Source: Paenibacillus agricola
GTDB lineage: Bacteria; Bacillota; Bacilli; Paenibacillales; NBRC-103111
DNA: 64,000 nucleotides
Assembly (NCBI RefSeq): GCF_011440305.1
Contig: NZ_JAAOIW010000004.1
Coordinates: 124,001-188,000, forward strand
Direction: 5' to 3'
The position numbers were made by a program, and so were the translations under genes. A model generated the notes under the pieces. The model worked only from the letters and a program-made list of their open reading frames with translations. It was not told the DNA's origin and made no database searches. Shown one piece after another: positions 19,830 to 28,142 of this stretch (position 1 is its first letter; each line of letters begins with the position of its first letter).

Positions 19830-20141
19830 TTATGAAATGATTTTTAACCCTATTGCCGAGCTAAGAATCATGGCGATACATAGTAACCTTTTCCATTCTT
19901 TAGGCTCTCCATACATAAACATGCCGACTAAAGCCGCGCCAATGGTGCCAATTCCTGTCCATACTCCATAAGCAGTGCCCATTGGAATGGTTATCATCGC
20001 ATACGATAAGAGTAGAAATCCCACACCAAAGGAGAGCAATAAATAAATAAGCGCATCCCACTTCTTCATCGCTAATCGCTTGATGTTAATGACTCCAAAC
20101 ACCTCTAAACCACCCGCTACAACTAAAGCTATCCACGCCAT
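19830..20141 (-). CDS. ykkD: Small multidrug resistance subunit, YkkD-like
   Basis: A 103-residue protein with four membrane helices of the SMR family. The conserved glutamate in helix one (GGLEVFG) is present, as are LLSYAMITIPMGTAYGVW and YGEPKEWKR, close to B. subtilis YkkD. SMR pairs export cationic drugs or guanidinium. It overlaps ykkC by one base (TAATG), so the two subunits are made together. Confidence 0.88.
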   Translation of the reverse strand: MAWIALVVAGGLEVFGVINIKRLAMKKWDALIYLLLSFGVGFLLLSYAMITIPMGTAYGVWTGIGTIGAALVGMFMYGEPKEWKRLLCIAMILSSAIGLKIIS

Positions 20142-20500
20142 TATCCTTTGCCCTCCTCTCCTATAGGCTCTGTCCCTGCACTCGTAATAACCTTCAAGCC
20201 CATTACGCCAGCCAACAATAAAACAATAAGTCCAATTTTTAATAGGCTAAACGGCTCTCCAAAAAACAGCATCTCGACGATGACGGTCCCACCTGTCCCT
20301 ATACCAGCAAATATTGCATATACAGTGCCAACTGGTAAAAATTTAGTTGCGATAATAATCATCACAAAGCTAATCATAATCGCTACAAAGGTACCTGCCC
20401 ACTGCAAGGTAGTTTCCGAATATTTAAGTCCGGTTACCCATAAAATTTCGAGAAAGCCTGAAAATAATACGCACATCCAATAACGATTCAATTTTATCAT
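20141..20500 (-). CDS. ykkC: Small multidrug resistance subunit, YkkC-like
   Basis: About 119 residues, four helices, SMR family. FLEILWVTGLKYSE carries the essential glutamate, and LPVGTVYAIFAGIGT is the signature of the YkkC subunit. I take the ATG at 20500, six bases behind AGGTGAGG; an ATG two codons earlier and a TTG three codons later are alternatives. The tail EPIGEEGKG is hydrophilic. No guanidine riboswitch is seen upstream, but a TetR-type palindrome is. Confidence 0.87.
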   Translation of the reverse strand: MIKLNRYWMCVLFSGFLEILWVTGLKYSETTLQWAGTFVAIMISFVMIIIATKFLPVGTVYAIFAGIGTGGTVIVEMLFFGEPFSLLKIGLIVLLLAGVMGLKVITSAGTEPIGEEGKG

Positions 20501-20549
20501 CTCCATCCTCACCTGACCCATCCACAGCCAAATGCATTTTACAAACTAC

Positions 20550-20563
20550 CTAACGTTCGTTAG
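20550..20563. promoter_or_regulatory. TetR-type operator in the ykkCD promoter
   Basis: CTAACGTTCGTTAG: 6-bp arms around a two-base centre, immediately downstream of the -10 box. This CTAACG/CGTTAG arrangement is typical of TetR-family repressor sites. No TetR gene is in the window. Confidence 0.62.
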
Positions 20564-20566
20564 TTC

Positions 20567-20596
20567 ATAATATCGCACATGATGGATTAAAGTCAA
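20567..20596 (-). promoter_or_regulatory. SigmaA promoter of ykkCD
   Basis: On the minus strand TTGACT (20596-20591), 18 bases, TATTAT (20572-20567). Confidence 0.62.
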
Positions 20597-20633
20597 TATA
20601 AGATGACATATGAAGCTATATCTTTCCGCACAT

Positions 20634-20666
20634 AAAAAAAGACCGCAGCATTTTGCGGACTTCAGT
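20634..20666 (-). terminator. Terminator after the small hypothetical gene
   Basis: On the minus strand GTCCGCA, six bases, TGCGGTC (one mismatch), then seven T. Confidence 0.78.
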
Positions 20667-20698
20667 ATGTTCAACTGTTAATAGTTGCTAAATTATGA

Positions 20699-20980
20699 TT
20701 ATGTAAGTGGTTTGTCAATAATAGGCAGCTTACTTTGCGCGGCTTCAATCAATTGATTGTACAGCTCATCGTTTTCTTCGAGCAACTCCTCCAAAGCCTC
20801 GATTTCCTCTTCCCCGCCGGGTTCTTTAAGGAAATTCAAGCTGTAGCCCCACTCCTTCCCTCTTTTACGGTATAGCATGATCTCATAAGGCTGTTTGTGA
20901 TTAGCTACCTCAAAGGAAACCTTGCCCACATAGCCATCCTCTTTGCTATGCGTCATGCTTGCTTCTAATATATGAATCAT
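20699..20980 (-). CDS. Small acidic hypothetical protein
   Basis: A 93-residue soluble protein, strongly acidic in the second half (EPGGEEEIEALEELLEEN). The first half has alternating strands (GYVGKVSFEVANHKQPYEIMLY, EWGYSLNF). I do not recognise the family. AAGGATGAG precedes the ATG and a terminator follows, so it is probably a real single gene. Confidence 0.65.
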   Translation of the reverse strand: MIHILEASMTHSKEDGYVGKVSFEVANHKQPYEIMLYRKRGKEWGYSLNFLKEPGGEEEIEALEELLEENDELYNQLIEAAQSKLPIIDKPLT

Positions 20981-21040
20981 TCATCTCATCCTTTTTTATC
21001 GATAATCTTGAATTCTTGTGTAGGTTCTAGATCCAGACCT

Positions 21041-21922
21041 TTAGGTTAAGGTGCTGGCTATCGCTGACAGCCGTTTGGCAAGACCTGCCATCGTATCCAC
21101 AGACGCTACCATTTGGTTGGTTTCAACAGATTGTTCATTGATCCGATGGGCGCTGTTCTCCGATGAAGCTGTAATTTTATCCATATTGATGACGATCTGC
21201 TCGGTGAGGTCCGCAATTTTCTCTGCGTTATCTTTGGATTGGGAGGATAGCTTGCGTATTTCTTCAGCTATAACTCCAAAGCCTCGCCCATGCTCGCCAC
21301 TTCTTGCTGCTTCAATCGCTGCATTCAAGCCCAATATATGCGTTTGTGTCGCCACATTACGGATAAAAGCAAGCATAACTCCGATATCCTTGGAAATGAC
21401 CTGAACTTCCTTAATTTGTTGCGCAAGCTGCCTTTCGTTCGTATCGATCTCCTGTGCAGAGGCGTCAATCTGCGTAACACTGATAGATAAGACCTCGGCA
21501 TTATCATGCAGTAGCTTGGAAACCTCTTGCAAATCATTACCTATTCTTTGCACCAGCTCGTTATTTATACTGCGAATTCGAGTCGATAAGCCCTTCATGA
21601 CCCGCCAAGCCAATGCACTGTCTTCAGACATTAATTTATGGAACGCTGGCTCACTGAGCAAGACCAGCTCACTCTTTTGCGAAACTTTAGCAGTACCGCT
21701 GCGGGGCATCCCTTCCAGCAAGGACATTTCGCCGAAAAAGTCCCCGTTTTTAAGCTTGGCCACCGGGATGCTGCTGCCATTTTGCTCCAGAAAAATGTCT
21801 ACAGTCCCACTAAGAACGACATACATATCCTCGCCAGGATCACCTGAACGGAAGATGACTTCACCTACTTCTTTCGTCAACACCTGACCTGCATCCTTTA
21901 ACAGCTGCTCATTCATATCCAT
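21041..21922 (-). CDS. Cyclic-nucleotide-binding domain fused to a methyl-accepting signalling tip
   Basis: A 293-residue soluble protein. Residues 10-125 are a CRP-type cNMP-binding domain (FRSGDPGEDMYVVLSGTV, NGDFFGEMSLLEGMPRSG). A coiled coil follows, and residues about 180-275 are a chemoreceptor signalling tip (NVATQTHILGLNAAIEAARS, GFGVIAEEIRKLS). There is no transmembrane segment, HAMP or catalytic domain. The FGEMSLLEGMPRSGTA phosphate-binding cassette looks intact, although in Bacillota such domains often bind other ligands. The tip should contact CheA/CheW-type partners. Proteins of this architecture are uncommon; function inferred from domains only. Confidence 0.88.
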   Translation of the reverse strand: MDMNEQLLKDAGQVLTKEVGEVIFRSGDPGEDMYVVLSGTVDIFLEQNGSSIPVAKLKNGDFFGEMSLLEGMPRSGTAKVSQKSELVLLSEPAFHKLMSEDSALAWRVMKGLSTRIRSINNELVQRIGNDLQEVSKLLHDNAEVLSISVTQIDASAQEIDTNERQLAQQIKEVQVISKDIGVMLAFIRNVATQTHILGLNAAIEAARSGEHGRGFGVIAEEIRKLSSQSKDNAEKIADLTEQIVINMDKITASSENSAHRINEQSVETNQMVASVDTMAGLAKRLSAIASTLT

Positions 21923-22032
21923 AGTTTCCTACCTCGAAGGTTTGTCTTTGTATGTACCACTCCTTCTTACTTATTCTATGGATATTCAATTAATCCCTTT
22001 AATCAAATTAGAGAAAGTTACTACTATTTTAC

Positions 22033-22944
22033 CTAATCATTTTGCAACCGCTTCATAAAGTCTTCCATGGCGCTGTAGCCCTGTTGGCGTAAATACCAGT
22101 TGTTCGCAGCGGCTTCGACCAGTCCGGCTACATCTCGGCCAGGCTGAAGCTGGATTTCAATGGAAGGAATACGAACATCCATATATTCAGTGAATTTCGG
22201 TTCCAGTTCCAGGTCATTATTGAGCGTATTGTCCTGCCATTTGGTCAGCTCAATATCCAGCACGATGCGGGTTTCATCTTGAAAAGCTCGACGCCCATAA
22301 AGCCTGGATACATTGATAAGACCTATGCTGCGCAAAGCCAAAAATTCCTTGCTAGTACCATTATGGGTACCAATAATCGTCTCTGGGCTGATTTTTTTCA
22401 ACACGACCACATCATCTGCTACCAGCCGATGCCCACGATGGATTAAGGTATGGGCCGTTTCGCTTTTGCCAACACCCGATTTACCACGTAGCAGGATGCC
22501 AATCCCTGATACATTCACACAAACTCCATGGATCGCGATTTCAGAGGCTAATGCTTTGGCCAAATAGGTATCCATCAAATCGACGAATTTAGATGTCCGC
22601 TCCGGGGTACGAAGCAAAGGTATACCTTCCTCCTCGCAATATTTTTTTAAATATTTGAGTCCCTCCTGGTTTCGCGTTACAACAAAGCAAGGCGGATGGT
22701 ACTTTACGACATTGCCGATTCTAAGGTTTCGTTCTTCCTCACTAAGTGTATGCAAATAGTTAATTTCTTTACTACCCAGCACTTGGACATGAGCGTGGGA
22801 AAAGAAGTCAAAATAGCCAACAAACTCCAGGCCCGGGCGATGCGTTTTGGACTTGGCTATTACTCTTTCTAGATGATCATGTCCAGCAAGCACTTCCATT
22901 GAAAAACGGTCTAACAAATTTTGCACGGTGACAGACTTCAACAT
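22033..22944 (-). CDS. hprK: HPr kinase/phosphorylase homologue (divergent)
   Basis: A 303-residue protein of HprK length. The P-loop GKSGVGKSE, the catalytic IHGVCVNV histidine and LVADDVV aspartates are present, and the C-terminal signature is altered to VRIPSIEIQLQPGRDVAGLV, where classical HprK has RPGRN. The N-terminal domain is also divergent. HprK phosphorylates and dephosphorylates HPr and Crh on Ser46 in response to ATP and fructose bisphosphate. The usual neighbour lgt is absent, and a Ser46-only HPr-like protein is encoded 3.3 kb away, so this may be a second, specialised HprK. GGAGG is nine bases before the ATG. Confidence 0.85.
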   Translation of the reverse strand: MLKSVTVQNLLDRFSMEVLAGHDHLERVIAKSKTHRPGLEFVGYFDFFSHAHVQVLGSKEINYLHTLSEEERNLRIGNVVKYHPPCFVVTRNQEGLKYLKKYCEEEGIPLLRTPERTSKFVDLMDTYLAKALASEIAIHGVCVNVSGIGILLRGKSGVGKSETAHTLIHRGHRLVADDVVVLKKISPETIIGTHNGTSKEFLALRSIGLINVSRLYGRRAFQDETRIVLDIELTKWQDNTLNNDLELEPKFTEYMDVRIPSIEIQLQPGRDVAGLVEAAANNWYLRQQGYSAMEDFMKRLQND

Positions 22945-22963
22945 AGCTCGGTTCCTCCTAGAT

Positions 22964-22999
22964 CGTTTTCGCAGAGTGCTAACTTCTTAAGCATCTGCC
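22964..22999 (-). repeat. Degenerate copy of the 40-bp hairpin repeat
   Basis: GTTTTCGCAGA, then ACTTCTTAAGCATCTGC, matches in order the unit found four times at 47080-47239 (GTTTTCGTAGA, ACTTCGTAAGCATCTGC), with a few substitutions. It sits in the 69-base gap between the DUF4129-like gene and hprK. Confidence 0.55.
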
Positions 23000-23013
23000 T
23001 TATAACTGGTAGC

Positions 23014-24360
23014 CTATTGCTTATTACCCGTTTTGGTTTCAATGGTTTTTTTTAATGTCTCAATCTTATCTTCCGAAGGAGCCGAATCGCTGTAGCGTGC
23101 CTGCTCATAAAGCTCAATAAGCGAGCTGGTGGATGCGGCTTGGCGCTCTGTCGACCTTTTGGCGATATCCATGTTAACTTCAGCAGGCGTCATATGCTTT
23201 TGAAGCGGGTAGCCCTCTTTCGTATGCTTACGCAGCCATTGCCGGTATAAATATCGAACCCGTTCGCGGCGATCCATCGCTTGCCATTGCGGCTTTTGCT
23301 CGAATTGCCCAGAGATCCACTTCTTGACTTTACTTGTAAGCTTATTATTGATCCCTTTCCAATCCATCAAGCTTTCCACATCATCCTCATAGCCCACGGC
23401 TTTCTGCCGCTGGCTTGTGCGATTAAATATTTGATTAAGCCAAGCGAACAATCGTTTCACTAATGGTGGAAGCTTTTGGGCTGCTATATATAGAAGATAA
23501 AGCAATCCCAACACTAGAGCAATGACTATGATCACCATTAATGCTTTTTCCAGCCATTGCAGCCAAAGTGCGGGTGGCTCCACTGGACCTAGATCCATCG
23601 GCGGCTGAGGTGCGGGCTTCGCTGGATCTACTGGCGGTGCCTCAGTGGGGCGATTCAATAATTCGCGCAGCCAAGCAATAAGCTGCTCCTTGAGCCAGTT
23701 CAGCGCTGCTTGCAGCTTGCGGAAGAAAACTACAAGGACAATAAAAACAAGCACCATGGCTACGAGGAAGCGGTTTTGCCGCACCACTACAGTAGCTACG
23801 ACGGCCTCCTTGTCGCCCGATAGCGTCTCCTGCTTCATGGTCGTCTGGTTGGACATCAGCAAAGCTACGGACAATGCCAGCAAGCCTAGCCATGTCAACA
23901 GCGGCACATAAGGCTCAAAGGAGCCAACAAATTGCAAAAATACGGATGCAATAAAATAAATCAGTAGCCCTACCAAATAATAAGAAACCGGAAACATCAG
24001 GCTCCAAGCCATCGTTACCATACGCGCGCCGCGATAAATGAACAAGCAGGCAAATGGGAATATAATGAAAAAAGTATAGCTTTGGCCGCATAGAAGGTAA
24101 GCACTTATTGCACCCAACAGGATAACAACAGCCTGTAATTGATACCATCTGCTTAATGGCAGCAGCGTGTTAACCGTAAACCCTACTGCATACAGCAGAG
24201 GGATAATAGCAAGCCACAGCCACATGCCCATTCCAAGCGGAAGCAGCAGATAGACACCGATAATCAACAGCAGTGGGAAAATCATAAGGGCTTCCACGCT
24301 GCCTTTAAGGGCTGCCAGCCCGATACTGGCTAGCTTTGGATTTATTGATTGAGGCTTCAT
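23014..24360 (-). CDS. DUF4129-like membrane protein of the MoxR-DUF58 operon
   Basis: A 448-residue protein with about seven to eight hydrophobic helices in the first half, a proline-rich extracytoplasmic stretch (APPVDPAKPAPQPPMDLG) around residue 245, one more helix near 275-300 and a charged cytoplasmic tail with RERVRYLYRQWLRKH and GYPLQKHMTPAEV. The tail matches DUF4129, often found at the C-end of transglutaminase-like proteins; no Cys-His-Asp transglutaminase core is seen here. The ATG overlaps the DUF58 stop by four bases. Third gene of the MoxR-type operon. Confidence 0.75.
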   Translation of the reverse strand: MKPQSINPKLASIGLAALKGSVEALMIFPLLLIIGVYLLLPLGMGMWLWLAIIPLLYAVGFTVNTLLPLSRWYQLQAVVILLGAISAYLLCGQSYTFFIIFPFACLFIYRGARMVTMAWSLMFPVSYYLVGLLIYFIASVFLQFVGSFEPYVPLLTWLGLLALSVALLMSNQTTMKQETLSGDKEAVVATVVVRQNRFLVAMVLVFIVLVVFFRKLQAALNWLKEQLIAWLRELLNRPTEAPPVDPAKPAPQPPMDLGPVEPPALWLQWLEKALMVIIVIALVLGLLYLLYIAAQKLPPLVKRLFAWLNQIFNRTSQRQKAVGYEDDVESLMDWKGINNKLTSKVKKWISGQFEQKPQWQAMDRRERVRYLYRQWLRKHTKEGYPLQKHMTPAEVNMDIAKRSTERQAASTSSLIELYEQARYSDSAPSEDKIETLKKTIETKTGNKQ

Positions 24361-25487
24361 GAGACAGCACCTGCCTGTTCGCTGGAAGGCGGTACGGCGG
24401 AAGACTGATGCGCCTGCTCAAGTAAAAACATCTCTACGGCATTTCCATTACGACGCAGCTGTTCAATCGGCTGGATCATTTTTTCGCCCATATAGGCTGA
24501 AATGACAACAATATCCAGATTGGATGTACCTAGCGCAGCTATTTCCCCAAGCAAATCGTCAAAAGGAATTCGCCGGCCGGCCACCAGCTTAGCCATCGTT
24601 TCCAGTAAAAAGCCCATATGCGCCGGTCCATTTCGGGGATCAATCAGGACAGCTTCTCTAGGTGCATCGATTAAATAAGCATTCGTTGCGAAGCCTGTTT
24701 CCATGCCTTGCTCAATCGCCTTGGCTGCAATCGCAGCGGCGTAGGAGATTCCCTGCTCGAACAAGGCTTCATCGTTAACCTGGCTCCACATCTTCTCATG
24801 ATCCTCGACATTAAGCAAAATCATAAGCCTGTGGTCAGCCGTATAGTCAAGCTGGTGCACCTGCAGCTTTCCGCTGCGGGCTGTCGCTTTCCAGTTGACC
24901 CCTTTTAAAGGGTCGCCATAGCGGTATTCCCTGGCACCGGAAATCATGAATGGATCCTCTACAATCCAGCGGCGCACACTAATATCCCCTTGCCAGCTAT
25001 GGGAAGGCATTGTGAAATCCTCCAAGTCAGCAGGCCTTGGATACACCAGCAGCTCTACATTCAGTGCTATCTTAATCGTATTTTTATAAACACCTAAAAT
25101 ATCGCCACATGTCAATGAAGCTGTATTTAGCCGGTAGCAGCCACGCTTGGAGCAAAGAATCCGATGCCGCCTAGTAATTTGGGTAAAGGGCATCAGGCTG
25201 AATAAGCTTTTATGATTCTGGAACAACGAGCCATCACTGATATCCAGATTGGTTTGGCTCTGGAATTTCAGGCCTGCATGAATTAGCGATTCCAGCCTGA
25301 GCCAAGGTACTGGAATGATATTGCGGTTGGAGATCCGCTCCACAAGCTCAACCTCGTCACCCTCGAAGCAAGCTTTTGTGCTGAAAAACCGCTCATACTT
25401 TAACCCTCGTTGCCCCCAGTAACGAAATATCATTCCTTGCGCAACAACAATAAGTAAGGCCGCCAATAAAAACCAATGGATTCCCAT
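24357..25487 (-). CDS. DUF58 domain protein (MoxR partner)
   Basis: A 376-residue protein. A membrane segment at residues 1-22 is followed by a beta-rich domain, then the DUF58 core GAREYRYGDPLKGVNWKATARSGKL at about 185-210, and a vWA-like C-terminus (HRLMILLNVEDHE, NLDIVVISAYMGE). DUF58 proteins are partners of MoxR AAA+ chaperones in complexes that act on cell-envelope or metal-insertion targets. It follows the moxR-like gene by 10 bases and overlaps the next gene. Confidence 0.9.
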   Translation of the reverse strand: MGIHWFLLAALLIVVAQGMIFRYWGQRGLKYERFFSTKACFEGDEVELVERISNRNIIPVPWLRLESLIHAGLKFQSQTNLDISDGSLFQNHKSLFSLMPFTQITRRHRILCSKRGCYRLNTASLTCGDILGVYKNTIKIALNVELLVYPRPADLEDFTMPSHSWQGDISVRRWIVEDPFMISGAREYRYGDPLKGVNWKATARSGKLQVHQLDYTADHRLMILLNVEDHEKMWSQVNDEALFEQGISYAAAIAAKAIEQGMETGFATNAYLIDAPREAVLIDPRNGPAHMGFLLETMAKLVAGRRIPFDDLLGEIAALGTSNLDIVVISAYMGEKMIQPIEQLRRNGNAVEMFLLEQAHQSSAVPPSSEQAGAVS

Positions 25488-25497
25488 ATGTCACATC

Positions 25498-26460
25498 CTA
25501 TCTGGAAACCAGGTTATCTTCGGTTGGCACAGCCACATCCCGCAATATACTGGCGAGCACAGCCTCACTGGCCTCTGCACGTGAACGCATCGAGCCTTTG
25601 ACAATCAAACGGTGCGCCAGCACGGGCTGCGCCATCGCTTTAATATCGTCAGGCGTTACAAAATCTCGCCCTTTTAATATCGCCTGCACTTGCGCTGCTT
25701 TCAGTAAAGACTGGCTGCCGCGGGGGCTCACACCCGTTGCTATGTCGCTATGTGTCCGAGTTTTCTCAACAATCGCGATTAAGTAGCCCAGTATATCATC
25801 GCTTACCTGGACCTTCGAATAGCTGTCTTGTGCGGCCACGATCTCCTCTGCCTCAGCCACTCCAGCGATCGAATCAAGCGGATTGGCTTCCTTGAAACGT
25901 TTGAGTATATCTACACCTTCTGCTGTAGTAGGATAGCCCATTTTAATTTTGAAAAGAAAGCGGTCGAGCTGGGCTTCAGGAAGCGGGAAGGTGCCTTGAT
26001 TTTCTACTGGGTTTTGAGTCGCGATAACAAAAAAAGGCCGCTGCAGCTCCCTCGTATCTCCATCGATACTAACCTGCCTTTCCTCCATACATTCCAGCAG
26101 GCTTGATTGGGTACGAGGCGTAGCACGATTAATTTCATCAGCCAATAAAACATTGGTAAACAGCGGCCCAGGACGGAATTCGAATTCAGATAGCTTTTGA
26201 TTAAAAAAATGGATACCGCTTAAATCCGAAGGCAATAAATCCGGTGTAAATTGAATCCGTTTAAAGCTGGAATGCACCGACTTGGCCATCGCTTTGCCCA
26301 GCAAGGTTTTCCCTGTACCCGGCACATCCTCCAGCAGCACATGGCCCGAAGCGATCACCGCGATCAATAATTTATCGATCACGTCCTCTTTCCCAACAAC
26401 AACCTTGTTAATATTGTCTCTAATCTTCATCGCTAAGGTTCGAATCTGTGCGAGCTCCAT
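25498..26460 (-). CDS. MoxR-family AAA+ ATPase
   Basis: A 320-residue ATPase. Walker A is EDVPGTGKTLLGKAMA, Walker B LLADEINRATPRTQSSLLE, followed by the sensor ATQNPVENQGTFPLPEAQLD and the arginine-finger LDRFLFK and GVSPRGSQSLLKAAQ regions typical of MoxR. MoxR proteins remodel partner proteins, here presumably the DUF58 and DUF4129-like products encoded next to it. GGAGG lies seven bases before the ATG. Confidence 0.95.
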   Translation of the reverse strand: MELAQIRTLAMKIRDNINKVVVGKEDVIDKLLIAVIASGHVLLEDVPGTGKTLLGKAMAKSVHSSFKRIQFTPDLLPSDLSGIHFFNQKLSEFEFRPGPLFTNVLLADEINRATPRTQSSLLECMEERQVSIDGDTRELQRPFFVIATQNPVENQGTFPLPEAQLDRFLFKIKMGYPTTAEGVDILKRFKEANPLDSIAGVAEAEEIVAAQDSYSKVQVSDDILGYLIAIVEKTRTHSDIATGVSPRGSQSLLKAAQVQAILKGRDFVTPDDIKAMAQPVLAHRLIVKGSMRSRAEASEAVLASILRDVAVPTEDNLVSR

Positions 26461-26856
26461 GACATTGCCTCCATCTATAATAAGTAGTTACTATGAAATC
26501 AATGATGCAACAAAGTAATATGAAATTAATGATTTAGCGTGATAGATAAGATGAACAAAAGATGACAAAGAAATGAGCCCATGGTAAATGGACATTGGAC
26601 ATTGAAAGCCAAGCCGCTGGAAAGAAAAGGAGCAAGCGGACTGCTGGGCTTTAATACGAACTAGTCTATGATTCAATGCTGTAATCGTTTGCAAGTTAAC
26701 TGTACCATAAACGGAGGTTAGCAGTACACCCTCCAAGGTCCTCTAGACTCCCATGCTTTCTAATAAGATAATTGACAGCGTTGCTTCATTAATATGTAGA
26801 AGCGTGTTAGGATTAAGCTAAAGTGGTTAAGCATTTATTTATCGAGGTGTACATAC
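26461..26856. other. Intergenic region between moxR-like and xerS-like genes
   Basis: 396 bases between divergent genes with no credible gene. It holds a 14-bp direct repeat, ATGAAAT(C/T)AATGAT at 26493 and 26520, near the moxR side. A TTGACA at 26772-26777 lies 15 bases before TATGTA, a weak promoter candidate for the recombinase gene. No dif-like site was recognised. Confidence 0.5.
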
Positions 26857-27948
26857 ATGAATATATTAAAAGTTAAAGACCGGCAAGAGCTGGATAAAAG
26901 AATCCCGACCATGCCCTGGTACGTGGAGAAATTCATCAATTATAAGCTGCCTGACCTCTCGCCCTCCTCATTACTGGAGTATGTGCGTGATTATGAAACC
27001 TTTTTCTCGTGGTTATTGGCAGAAGGGCTGGCAGAAACAGATTTGATCAAGAACATACCAATTGAAGCGCTGGAGAAGCTGCATATGGAAAGCATCGATA
27101 ATTTCCGGATGTTCCTGATGACACGTGTGGAAAACACGAATAGCCGGGTAACGATATCACGCAAGCTTTCTTCTCTTCGTTCGTTATTTCATTATTTAAG
27201 CCAAATTGCTGAGGATGAGCAGTTTTACCCTTTGCTAAAAAGGAATGTGATGGCCAAAGTTGAGGTCAAACGAACGTCCAAGCCTAAGGATACAGCAGCC
27301 AAGCTTGAAGGCAAGCTGCTCCAAGAGCAGGAAATTCACGAATTTACGGCGTTTATTGAGCAAGGCTACGGCGAGACGATGGCTGCCAATAAGCAGGCAA
27401 TGTATTCCTATCGCTTAAATAAGATCAGAGATGCTTGCATCATCCGGCTTATTTTGAATTCGGGCTTGCGTGTCTCTGAGGTGGTTAACCTTAATATAGA
27501 CGATATCGATATGAAAAAAAAGCTGATATACGTGTACCGTAAGGGCTCGAATGACGACAGCTTCAAAACACCAGTTTATTTTCGCCAGGATGCAACTGAG
27601 AGCCTCACTGCTTATTTGGAAATTCGCCAGCTTGATTATAAAGCGCCAAAACGGGAAAAAGCGCTTTTCCTTGCCATTGCCAATGGCAAAAAGGAAGGAG
27701 AGCGCATGACCAAGCGCGCTATTCAGGAAATGGTGATCAAGTATGCCAAATGCTTTGGCAAGCCTTATCTGTCCGTTCATAAGCTGCGCCATTCGTTTGC
27801 AACCGATTATTACTTACGTAATGACCTCTACAAAACGCAGGATCAGCTAGGGCATGCCTCCCCCGAAACGACGCAGATCTATGCCCATTTAACCGACAAA
27901 ACGATGGCTGAAGCTATTGATAACGAAAAAGAGTCCAAGGCTAAATAA
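26857..27948 (+). CDS. xerS: Tyrosine recombinase, XerS-like
   Basis: A 363-residue integrase-fold protein. The N-terminal SAM-like DNA-binding domain starts TMPWYVEKFI and SLLEYVRDYETFFSWLL, which resembles streptococcal XerS. The catalytic residues are Arg in NSGLRVSEVVNL, Lys in YVYRKGSNDDS, His-x-x-Arg in HKLRHSFATDYY, His in LGHASPETTQIYAH and the tyrosine in QIYAHL. XerS-type enzymes resolve chromosome dimers alone; whether this one does, or serves an element, cannot be told. No element ends or partner gene are visible. GAGGTG lies seven bases before the ATG. Confidence 0.85.
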   Translation: MNILKVKDRQELDKRIPTMPWYVEKFINYKLPDLSPSSLLEYVRDYETFFSWLLAEGLAETDLIKNIPIEALEKLHMESIDNFRMFLMTRVENTNSRVTISRKLSSLRSLFHYLSQIAEDEQFYPLLKRNVMAKVEVKRTSKPKDTAAKLEGKLLQEQEIHEFTAFIEQGYGETMAANKQAMYSYRLNKIRDACIIRLILNSGLRVSEVVNLNIDDIDMKKKLIYVYRKGSNDDSFKTPVYFRQDATESLTAYLEIRQLDYKAPKREKALFLAIANGKKEGERMTKRAIQEMVIKYAKCFGKPYLSVHKLRHSFATDYYLRNDLYKTQDQLGHASPETTQIYAHLTDKTMAEAIDNEKESKAK

Positions 27949-27987
27949 AGGTTAAATAAGTACTGCAGCGCCATTAATTCTTTAGTG

Positions 27988-28016
27988 AGCCTAAAGCTAA
28001 CAGAGACCTTTAGGCT
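27988..28016. terminator. Hairpin between convergent xerS-like and coaW genes
   Basis: AGCCTAAAG, 11 bases, CTTTAGGCT: perfect 9-bp arms. There is no good T run on either side, so termination is likely but weak. Confidence 0.45.
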
Positions 28017-28142
28017 TCATCAGCTTCAGTGGCAGCTGATTTCATTTCCGATCTCCTGACCCTAGTTTTGTAAAGGTTATCAGTATTACATTTGTAGTTC
28101 ATAGATAGACACTATATATGTAGTCATCATTAGTCAATTCAG

